Part shown: positions 1 through 5,147 of the stretch, one piece after another
Numbering within the stretch: the stretch's first letter is position 1
Layout: each line of letters begins with the position of its first letter
Origin: Cytophagales bacterium
GTDB lineage: Bacteria; Bacteroidota; Bacteroidia; Cytophagales; Spirosomataceae
Direction: 5' to 3'
DNA: 5,787 bases
Assembly: GCA_013205605.1 (NCBI GenBank)
Contig: JABMMK010000088.1
Location: 1 to 5,787, forward strand
Notes under the pieces: model-generated
Database searches by the model: none
Seen by the model: only the letters and a program-made list of their open reading frames with translations
What the model was told of the DNA's origin: nothing
Position numbers and translations under genes: made by a program

Positions 1-420
1 GAGAAAATTGCTGCTTGGATGGTAGGGATTGACTATTCTCAAACCGATTGGTCAAAAGTGGATAATAATTTAGGAAGATCTACGAAGCAACTTCCTGTGA
101 GTACAAAATGGTCGATTGGTGGAGAATTTACACCTGATTTTACGTCTGTTTCCAATTATTTTAAGCGGACGACCTATCGTGTTGGTTTTTCATATACCAA
201 AACTCCTTACGATTTTTCTTCCAATGGCAATTATGCCATCGACAAAAATTTGAGTTTTGGAATTGCATTTCCATTGAGAAACTTGTCGTATTTCAACCTA
301 GCCTACCAAGTAGGCAAGCGTGGAGTTTTAGCTGACAATGGAATGGAGGAGCAATACCATCGCATTACCATCGGCCTAACCTTGAGTGACCTTTGGTTCC
401 AGAAGCAAAAAATCAATTAA
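1..420 (+). CDS. Outer-membrane beta-barrel protein, C-terminal part (FadL/OmpP1-like?)
   Basis: The frame is open from the first base of the window, so the gene starts upstream; 139 residues and the TAA stop are visible. The fragment has alternating polar and hydrophobic, aromatic-rich stretches typical of barrel strands: YRVGFSYTKTPY, LSFGIAFPLRNLSYFNLAYQVG and YHRITIGLTLSDLWF, joined by short Gly/Asn/Asp turns. Ending on a last strand with 'DLWFQKQKIN' resembles the C-terminus I associate with Bacteroidota FadL/OmpP1-like transport proteins, but no catalytic or binding motif can be seen, so the substrate is unknown. The protein would sit in the outer membrane. The lptC gene follows after 11 bases, which suggests an envelope operon. 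Outer-membrane barrel is likely; FadL-like is a weaker inference from the ending and context. Confidence 0.7.
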   Translation, partial: EKIAAWMVGIDYSQTDWSKVDNNLGRSTKQLPVSTKWSIGGEFTPDFTSVSNYFKRTTYRVGFSYTKTPYDFSSNGNYAIDKNLSFGIAFPLRNLSYFNLAYQVGKRGVLADNGMEEQYHRITIGLTLSDLWFQKQKIN

Positions 421-431
421 TATCCTTGCTG

Positions 432-974
432 ATGCGCAATTCGAGAAACCTCTTTTTGCTGCTCCTGTTTTTTATAGTCTTGGCTTGCCATGAACGCGAA
501 GTAAAAAGCTCCGCTAATTACAAAGGACCCAAATCCCAATTGACTGGTATAGACATGGTTTATTCTGACTCTGCGCGCTCAGTTTTGCGCATGGTATCAG
601 AAATACAAATCACCACTGATGCGGAGGATCGAATTTATCCAAAGGAAATGAAGCTTTGGTTTTATGATAAATTGGGAAACATTACCTCGCAAATCAGAGG
701 AGACTCAGCTCATTTTTTCCGACAAACCAACTCATACAAATTAATGGGCCATGTCGAAATCTTTAATATTCAAAAAGGAGAAACGTTAAAAACGGAAGAG
801 TTTACTTGGCTACCTGACCAAAAAAGAGTTTTTACCGAAAAACCCGTTTCCATCCATACAAAAAAGGAAATTGTTCACGGGGTGGGCTTAGATGCCGCTC
901 AAGACTTTTCCACGTACTCGTTAAGAAGAGTCACTAATTCAGTTTTGACCGTAGACGGTCTTCCGACTCAATAG
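432..974 (+). CDS. lptC: LPS export ABC transporter periplasmic component LptC, lipoprotein form
   Basis: LptC carries lipopolysaccharide from the LptBFG inner-membrane ABC transporter to the periplasmic bridge protein LptA. The 180-residue product starts with a lipoprotein signal: basic residues (R2, R5), a Leu/Phe core at 7-17, and the lipobox VLAC with Cys19. The body then shows the Bacteroidota LptC pattern: 'RIYPKEMKLWFYDKLGNITSQIRGDSA' at about 67-93, a Gly-Val turn near 106-108, and a late KGETLKTEEFTWLPDQKRVFTEKPVSI stretch. These short repeated strands fit the LptC/OstA beta-jellyroll. An ATG at 393 is also in frame but would overlap the barrel gene and put 13 extra residues before the signal peptide, so ATG 432 is preferred. 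Enterobacterial LptC has an N-terminal membrane helix instead of a lipid anchor. No Shine-Dalgarno sequence is visible. Confidence 0.85.
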   Translation: MRNSRNLFLLLLFFIVLACHEREVKSSANYKGPKSQLTGIDMVYSDSARSVLRMVSEIQITTDAEDRIYPKEMKLWFYDKLGNITSQIRGDSAHFFRQTNSYKLMGHVEIFNIQKGETLKTEEFTWLPDQKRVFTEKPVSIHTKKEIVHGVGLDAAQDFSTYSLRRVTNSVLTVDGLPTQ

Positions 975-981
975 ATTTTAA

Positions 982-1012
982 TTCAAGCTCTTTTTAATGA
1001 GCGATTTTTGAA
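982..1012. terminator. Weak candidate hairpin between convergent lptC and cytochrome c genes
   Basis: An inner 4-bp stem GCTC (987-990) / GAGC (999-1002) encloses an 8-base AT loop. An outer 5-bp stem TTCAA (982-986) / TTGAA (1008-1012) is separated from it by five unpaired bases (1003-1007). It lies in the 48-base gap between two converging stop codons, where a bidirectional terminator is expected. The stem is short and interrupted and no clean T-tract follows, so function is uncertain. Confidence 0.3.
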
Positions 1013-1022
1013 GACTAGTAAC

Positions 1023-1436
1023 TTAAGGACAATTTTTTAACGCATACCGCGCGCTATCCAAACTGAATATCGTTTTATTGGGCGACCATTTTTCCCTCAT
1101 GTAGGTCATGAGTTCAGCGATATCTAAGGCTTGCAGTTTTGGATTAGCCGGCATATAGGCATTATATGGTTTTCCATTAACCCGTATAGAATCCTTTTGG
1201 CCATGTTTAATAATGCAGGCTAATTCACTCATTTTTACGCGTTGCCATAAATCAGTTTTAGCTAATGGGGGGTATAAATCTTTTAACCCTGACCCATCCA
1301 CTTGATGGCAATTGGCACAATTTGTTTGATACAAATTCATGCCTTCTACTACGTATTGTTGGCGCGTAATCTCCTCCCTGCTTTCACAGGAAATTCCTAC
1401 TATCATCAGACCCAAAATGGCTAATTTATTGATCAT
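1023..1436 (-). CDS. Single-haem cytochrome c, membrane-anchored lipoprotein
   Basis: A 137-residue electron-transfer protein. The N-terminus is a short hydrophobic signal ending in GISC, with Cys17 as the probable lipidation site (the lipobox is not ideal because Gly stands at -3). One class-I cytochrome c domain follows. The haem-attachment motif CANCH is at 40-44, with His44 as proximal ligand. 'YPPLAKTD' at 55-62 is a segment common in respiratory mono-haem domains. 'AYMPANPKL' supplies Met95 as the likely distal ligand. The C-terminal helix contains 'LDIAELMTYMREKW'. Two further cysteines (74 and 136) lie outside the haem motif. It would face the periplasm. It is the last gene of the recN unit, 14 bases after the SCO gene, so a role in electron supply to a copper oxidase is plausible but inferred. 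The exact redox partner cannot be told. Confidence 0.9.
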   Translation of the reverse strand: MINKLAILGLMIVGISCESREEITRQQYVVEGMNLYQTNCANCHQVDGSGLKDLYPPLAKTDLWQRVKMSELACIIKHGQKDSIRVNGKPYNAYMPANPKLQALDIAELMTYMREKWSPNKTIFSLDSARYALKNCP

Positions 1437-1450
1437 ATTAATTTTTTTGT

Positions 1451-2068
1451 TTACTCTTTTAACAACAAGGTCATATCCTCGATTAAATGCTTGACATCCT
1501 CCTCTTTAGTCCCATCATAAATGCCACGTATGTGTCTGTTTTGATCCACTAAAATGAATGCTCCGCTATGAACAAAACCGCCCACTTCATTGGCATCTTC
1601 CTGGGCTGTAACCATATAGCTTTTTTCTCCTAAACGGTAAATGTCTGATTTTTTCCCTGTGACTAAATTCCAACGCGGACTCTTGATGTTTAGTTTTTTA
1701 GCGTATTCTTTTAGCACTCTTACTCCGTCATATTCGGGGTCAATGGTGTGCGACAAAATTCTAACTCGATCATCCTCTGCAAATTTGTCATAAATACGAA
1801 GCAATTGCGTTTTCATTGTTGGGCAAATGGTAGGGCAAGTAGTAAAGAAGAAATCGGCCACATAGATTTTTCCAGCCATATCTTTTTGGCTTACCCACAG
1901 AGAGTCTTGATTTAGGAATTTAAAATCTGGGATTTTATGATAAAGTGTATCACCCTGTTTTCCAACCTCCTTAGGCCCTAAAAAAGGAAGTTTTTTTTCC
2001 TGTTGGCACCCTAAAACCACTAAAAATACAAAGACAATTTTACTTAATGGTATACGTTTTTGCTGCAT
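1451..2068 (-). CDS. SCO1/SenC-family copper chaperone, lipoprotein
   Basis: SCO proteins are thioredoxin-fold copper-binding proteins that help assemble the CuA centre of cytochrome oxidases; some act mainly as thiol reductants. Numbered from ATG 2068 (205 residues), a basic n-region and hydrophobic core lead to the lipobox VLGC, with Cys21 lipidated. The CxxxCP motif 'CPTICPTM' provides Cys78 and Cys82, and His167 in 'VHSGAFILVD' is the third copper ligand. 'HTIDPEYDGVRVLKEYAKKL' matches the family's DPE segment, so all three copper ligands are present. A GTG at 2074 could add two residues; the ATG is preferred. The start lies inside the upstream lipoprotein gene (29-base overlap), implying coupled translation, and cytochrome c follows after 14 bases. 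The context supports a respiratory role. The specific oxidase is not in the window. Confidence 0.92.
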   Translation of the reverse strand: MQQKRIPLSKIVFVFLVVLGCQQEKKLPFLGPKEVGKQGDTLYHKIPDFKFLNQDSLWVSQKDMAGKIYVADFFFTTCPTICPTMKTQLLRIYDKFAEDDRVRILSHTIDPEYDGVRVLKEYAKKLNIKSPRWNLVTGKKSDIYRLGEKSYMVTAQEDANEVGGFVHSGAFILVDQNRHIRGIYDGTKEEDVKHLIEDMTLLLKE

Positions 2069-2435
2069 GTACACTGGAGTCAGTTGATTTCTCTAAATTC
2101 TTAAGCGCCTCTAATTGCTTTTTTAAATAGCCGATTTTATTTGACATATCCATTTTATCTAAGCTATCCAGAGAAAAATGATGCATCCAATCCATCATGG
2201 ATTCATCGGCTTTATTTAATGATGCGATAATTTTGTGGACATTAATGGAATCCTTACCGGTTGATAAACTATCTAATCTCCTTTTTAGTTTTAAAACATC
2301 TTCTGTTTTACCCATTAATTGATCATGTAATTGCATCACTTGATCATTTAGTTCTTGGCTTACCTTTTCCTCTGCTTGATTGCAGGAGCTAAGGATTAGT
2401 AGGATCAACAAAAAACTCATGAATTTTTGTGCCAT
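2040..2435 (-). CDS. Small helical lipoprotein of unknown function, Met/His-rich
   Basis: The 131-residue product begins with a clear lipoprotein signal (K4, Leu/Ile core 8-15, lipobox LSSC, Cys18). ATG 2435 is preferred to an in-frame ATG at 2420 because it keeps the basic n-region. The mature part looks almost wholly helical and heptad-like: 'VMQLHDQLMGKTEDVLKLKRRLDSL' (33-57), then 'LNKADESMMDWMHHF' (73-87), then a charged helix at about 99-116. It resembles small Bacteroidota lipoproteins that databases often label 'viral A-type inclusion protein', a name that says nothing about function. Met and His residues cluster (M34, H37, M41, M80, M81, M84, H85, H86), which could bind metal, but that is inference. 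It starts one base after the recN stop and overlaps the SCO gene, so it is probably co-expressed with both. Confidence 0.8.
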   Translation of the reverse strand: MAQKFMSFLLILLILSSCNQAEEKVSQELNDQVMQLHDQLMGKTEDVLKLKRRLDSLSTGKDSINVHKIIASLNKADESMMDWMHHFSLDSLDKMDMSNKIGYLKKQLEALKNLEKSTDSSVHAAKTYTIK

Positions 2436-2436
2436 A

Positions 2437-4101
2437 TTATTTTTGATTTTCTACAATTAACTTACGGACATTCTCTTTTAGATCCATGTATCCTTTTTGT
2501 CCACCAATCATTTTGGCGATTTCTTCTACACGTTCTTCGCCAACCAGCTTTTTTAGTGCTGAAATTGTTTTTTCGCCGCTATGATTTTTATATACAAACC
2601 AATGGTTTTGACCCGCGGCGGCTATTTGTGGAAGATGAGTTATAGCAATAATTTGATGTCCTTGGCTCATTTGCGTCAGCATAGCCCCCATTTGGATGGC
2701 AATTTCTCCAGAAACACCCGTGTCGATTTCATCCAAAAGTAAGGTAGGCATCGCTCTTTTTTTAGCGATTAAATGTTTGATGGATAACATCAGTCGGCTC
2801 ATCTCACCGCCGGATACAATTTGTTTAAACGGTTTAGGTGCTAGGCCTTTATTGGCCGAAAAGAGCAATTGGATTTTGTCAATTCCCTGCGCATAGACCT
2901 CTTTCTTATTTATTTCCCAATCCAGGTTGGCATTCGGAATGCCCAGCGATTGCAATGATTTTGTTAGTTGGGCCGCGATGGAACTCAAAACCTCCATTCT
3001 GGAATGACTTACCTTTTCTGCTGCTGCTTGGCAGGTTATTTGAAGTCCCTTATATCGATTGTCTGCGTTTTCTAATTCTAAATCTATGTTTTCAAAAGAT
3101 GAAATCTGCTCATCAAAGGTATCTCTTACTTGGATTAAATTTTCCATGTTATTGACATGATGCTTTTGCATCAAGCGATTTAATACATCTAATCTTTTCT
3201 GTTTTTCGATGAGGGCGATGGGATCCGAAATAAAATTTTCTGCTTCATATTCAATTTCGGAGGCAAGATCTTTCAATTCAATCCAAATCGATTCTAAGCG
3301 TTTTCTCCAAACCTCAAAATCATCTCCATACTTGCTCAAAGATTGTGCTTGCTGTAAGGCCAATTGTAATTGCTGGATCGTAGACAAGTCAGAAATACTG
3401 ACCAAATTCCCCAAATTGGCTAATTTCTCTCGAATCTGTTCCGCATTTTCTAGCTTATCTAAACTGGATTTTAGGGCATCAAATTCTCCTAATTGGAGAT
3501 TGGCCTTATCTAATTCTTCCCATTGAAATTTTAAAAAATCTAAGCCCTGTGATCCCTGAGAAGCTTGTTTCTCGAGCATCAAGAATTCCATTTTGGCCAA
3601 TTGCATCTTGTCAAAATCAGCTTTAAATACACTTTTTAAAGATTGATTTTGGGCAAAACTATCGATGATATCTAAGGTGAAATCTGGATTCGACATCCAG
3701 CCGTGGTCTTGTTGGGAATGAATGTCAACGAGTTCAATCCCTATTTTTCTCAGTGATTCTAAATTGACCGGCGTATCGTTGATGAAAGACCTTGATTTAC
3801 CCTGAGGGTTTATTTCTCTGCGGATCAAACACGGATCCTCAAAATCAATTTCTTCCTCGATGAAAATTTCCTTTATTTGTTGATGTAAGTCCAAGTGAAA
3901 AGTACCTTCAATCACACATTTTTTTTCAGCATCAAATAAGGTCTTTGTGTCGGCCCTTTGGCCTAGTAACAAACTAATCGCCCCTAATAAAATGGATTTA
4001 CCAGCCCCCGTTTCTCCCGTTATTACGCTAAGACCGCTCCCTAGATCAAGATCTATGGAGTCAATGAGTGCATAATTTTGAATGTGGAGGTGTTTGAGCA
4101 T
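2437..4101 (-). CDS. recN: DNA repair ATPase RecN
   Basis: RecN is an SMC-like cytoplasmic ATPase that acts early in recombinational repair of double-strand breaks. The 554-residue product matches the usual length (about 550). The N-terminal head begins 'LKHLHIQNYALIDSIDLDL' and carries the Walker A motif GETGAGKS at 29-36. A coiled-coil-rich middle (about 160-370) is full of Leu, Glu, Lys and Gln heptads. The C-terminal head has the ABC signature SGGEMSR at 430-436, Walker B TLLLDE at 453-458 (catalytic Glu458), a D-loop-like 'DTGVSGE', and switch His489 in 'AITH'. All ATPase motifs are intact. It is the first gene of the minus-strand unit, and the lipoprotein gene begins one base after its stop. 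A TAnnTTTG-type -7 box about 28 bases upstream of the start is a plausible promoter. No LexA-type site was recognised. Confidence 0.97.
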   Translation of the reverse strand: MLKHLHIQNYALIDSIDLDLGSGLSVITGETGAGKSILLGAISLLLGQRADTKTLFDAEKKCVIEGTFHLDLHQQIKEIFIEEEIDFEDPCLIRREINPQGKSRSFINDTPVNLESLRKIGIELVDIHSQQDHGWMSNPDFTLDIIDSFAQNQSLKSVFKADFDKMQLAKMEFLMLEKQASQGSQGLDFLKFQWEELDKANLQLGEFDALKSSLDKLENAEQIREKLANLGNLVSISDLSTIQQLQLALQQAQSLSKYGDDFEVWRKRLESIWIELKDLASEIEYEAENFISDPIALIEKQKRLDVLNRLMQKHHVNNMENLIQVRDTFDEQISSFENIDLELENADNRYKGLQITCQAAAEKVSHSRMEVLSSIAAQLTKSLQSLGIPNANLDWEINKKEVYAQGIDKIQLLFSANKGLAPKPFKQIVSGGEMSRLMLSIKHLIAKKRAMPTLLLDEIDTGVSGEIAIQMGAMLTQMSQGHQIIAITHLPQIAAAGQNHWFVYKNHSGEKTISALKKLVGEERVEEIAKMIGGQKGYMDLKENVRKLIVENQK

Positions 4102-4128
4102 TCTTTTTTAAATCAGACTAAATTTACA

Positions 4129-4136
4129 CAAATATA
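4129..4136 (-). promoter_or_regulatory. Candidate -7 promoter box for the recN unit
   Basis: Read on the minus strand this is TATATTTG, an exact match to the Bacteroidota -7 consensus TAnnTTTG. It would place the transcription start near 4122, about 20 bases before the recN ATG. No good TTTG -33 element stands 19-21 bases upstream, so only half of the promoter is supported. Confidence 0.45.
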
Positions 4137-4154
4137 CTATATCAAATTTTTCTT

Positions 4155-4170
4155 CCTTTGATTGAAAAGG
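4155..4170. repeat. Short inverted repeat CCTTT-N6-AAAGG in the recN/sucD intergenic region
   Basis: CCTTT (4155-4159) and AAAGG (4166-4170) flank a 6-base spacer, just upstream of the sucD -33 element and about 20 bases upstream of the recN -7 box. It could be a regulator site shared by both divergent genes, but five pairs in AT-rich sequence is weak evidence. Confidence 0.2.
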
Positions 4171-4172
4171 TT

Positions 4173-4205
4173 TTTGATAAATTTTATCAATAATTTGTAC
4201 CTTTG
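4173..4205 (+). promoter_or_regulatory. Bacteroidota-type promoter of sucD
   Basis: TTTG at 4173-4176 and TACCTTTG at 4198-4205 match the -33 (TTTG) and -7 (TAnnTTTG) elements of the Bacteroidota housekeeping sigma factor, with 21 bases between them, at the upper end of the usual 19-21. Transcription would start near 4210, giving a leader of about 35 bases before ATG 4245. This also argues against starting translation at the in-frame TTG at 4203, which lies inside the -7 box. Confidence 0.65.
4174..4190. repeat. 17-bp inverted repeat in the sucD promoter, possible operator
   Basis: TTGATAA (4174-4180) and TTATCAA (4184-4190) form a perfect 7-bp inverted repeat with a 3-base centre. It starts in the -33 element and fills most of the spacer of the sucD promoter, where a bound regulator would block or alter polymerase binding. 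The outer half-sites TTGAT and ATCAA are those of FNR/CRP-family sites, but they are 7 bases apart instead of the usual 4, so membership is doubtful. Chance occurrence in AT-rich DNA is possible. Confidence 0.4.
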
Positions 4206-4244
4206 AGAAAATTTTTTCGCCTTAGTTTATATAACCCACATCAC

Positions 4245-5123
4245 ATGAGTGTTTTAGTTAATAAGAATTCAAAAATTATTGTCCAAGGATTTACAGGTAC
4301 AGAAGGTACGTTCCATGCAGAGCAAATGATTGCCTACGGCACTCAGGTTGTTGGCGGTGTTACTCCAGGAAAAGGGGGAGCAATGCACTTAGATCGTCCT
4401 ATTTTCAATACAGTTGCGGAGGCAGTTACTCAAACCGGTGCTGATACGTCCATTATTTTTGTTCCGCCTGCATTTGCTGCGGATGCGATTATGGAAGCGG
4501 CTGATGCGGGGATAAAAGTGATTATTTGTATTACAGAAGGTATTCCGACCAAAGATATGATTGTGGCTAAGGAGTATATTAGTAACAAAGATTGCCGTTT
4601 GATTGGGCCAAATTGTCCTGGTGTAATGACGGCTGGAGAGTGTAAAGTAGGTATTATGCCTGCCTTTATTTTCCAAAAAGGTAAGATTGGTATCGTATCT
4701 AAATCAGGTACATTAACATATGAGGCGGTAGATCAGTTGACAAAGGCGGGTTTAGGTCAAACAACGGCCATTGGAATTGGTGGAGATCCGATCATTGGAA
4801 CTACAACCAAAGAAGCGGTTGAGTTATTGATGAACGATCCAGAAACGGAAGGCATTGTGATGATTGGAGAAATTGGCGGGGGTATGGAAGCGGAAGCAGC
4901 TCAATGGATAAAAGCAGATGGCAATCGCAAGCCGGTTGTTGGCTTTATTGCGGGTCAAACAGCACCAAAAGGCCGTAGAATGGGTCATGCAGGTGCCATT
5001 ATTGGCGGTGCGGATGATACGGCTGAAGCTAAAATGAAAATCATGACGGAATGTGGAATTCATGTGGTGTATTCTCCAGCTGATATTGGCGAAACAATGA
5101 TCAAGGCAATGGCCGCGAAATAA
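4245..5123 (+). CDS. sucD: Succinate-CoA ligase, alpha subunit
   Basis: With the beta subunit SucC, this cytoplasmic enzyme interconverts succinyl-CoA and succinate with formation of ATP or GTP in the TCA cycle. The 292-residue product is the normal length and begins with the typical 'MSVLVNKNSKIIVQGFTG'. The CoA-binding Rossmann domain carries GFTGTEGTFHAEQMIAYG at 15-32 and TPGKGG at 40-45. 'GPNCPG' at 121-126 includes Cys124, beside the CoA site in this family. 'GIVSKSGTLTYE' lies at 149-160. The phosphorylated active-site histidine is His248 in 'GRRMGHAGAI' (243-252). ATG 4245 is chosen because an in-frame TTG at 4203 lies inside the promoter and would add 14 residues absent from the family. 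No sucC is adjacent, so the partner must be encoded elsewhere. A strong terminator follows the stop codon. Confidence 0.97.
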   Translation: MSVLVNKNSKIIVQGFTGTEGTFHAEQMIAYGTQVVGGVTPGKGGAMHLDRPIFNTVAEAVTQTGADTSIIFVPPAFAADAIMEAADAGIKVIICITEGIPTKDMIVAKEYISNKDCRLIGPNCPGVMTAGECKVGIMPAFIFQKGKIGIVSKSGTLTYEAVDQLTKAGLGQTTAIGIGGDPIIGTTTKEAVELLMNDPETEGIVMIGEIGGGMEAEAAQWIKADGNRKPVVGFIAGQTAPKGRRMGHAGAIIGGADDTAEAKMKIMTECGIHVVYSPADIGETMIKAMAAK

Positions 5124-5131
5124 ATTTCATT

Positions 5132-5147
5132 AAAGGATGACTCCTTT
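5132..5147 (+). other. Small hairpin over the possible ATG start of the next gene
   Basis: AAAGGA (5132-5137) pairs with TCCTTT (5142-5147) around a 4-base loop TGAC, and three more T follow. The stem contains the A of the candidate start codon ATG 5137-5139 and the loop holds the T and G. It could be a minor terminator or a start-masking structure. CTTTTT (5144-5149) can pair instead with AAAAAG (5154-5159), which also forms the base of the larger downstream stem, so the structures compete. Confidence 0.3.

Noticed and set aside
393..431. ATG at 393 as the start of lptC
   Set aside because: It would overlap the upstream barrel gene by 28 bases and put 13 extra residues, including an acidic one, before an already complete lipoprotein signal peptide.
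2427..3526. Several open frames on the plus strand opposite recN (2427-2645, 2696-2896, 2838-3155, 3209-3526)
   Set aside because: They lie wholly or almost wholly antisense to an intact recN with all ATPase motifs, have no recognisable domains, and show the odd composition expected of shadow frames.
4174..4190. A true FNR site at the sucD promoter
   Set aside because: The TTGAT and ATCAA half-sites are separated by 7 bases, not 4, so it is kept only as an unassigned inverted repeat.
4203..4244. TTG at 4203 as the start of sucD
   Set aside because: It lies inside the TACCTTTG -7 box, upstream of the predicted transcription start, and adds 14 residues not seen in SucD proteins.
4389..5063. 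Two minus-strand open frames opposite sucD (4389-4676 and 4824-5063)
   Set aside because: They are antisense to a full-length, well-conserved SucD and are rich in Asn, His, Arg and Thr, as expected from reading its codons backwards.
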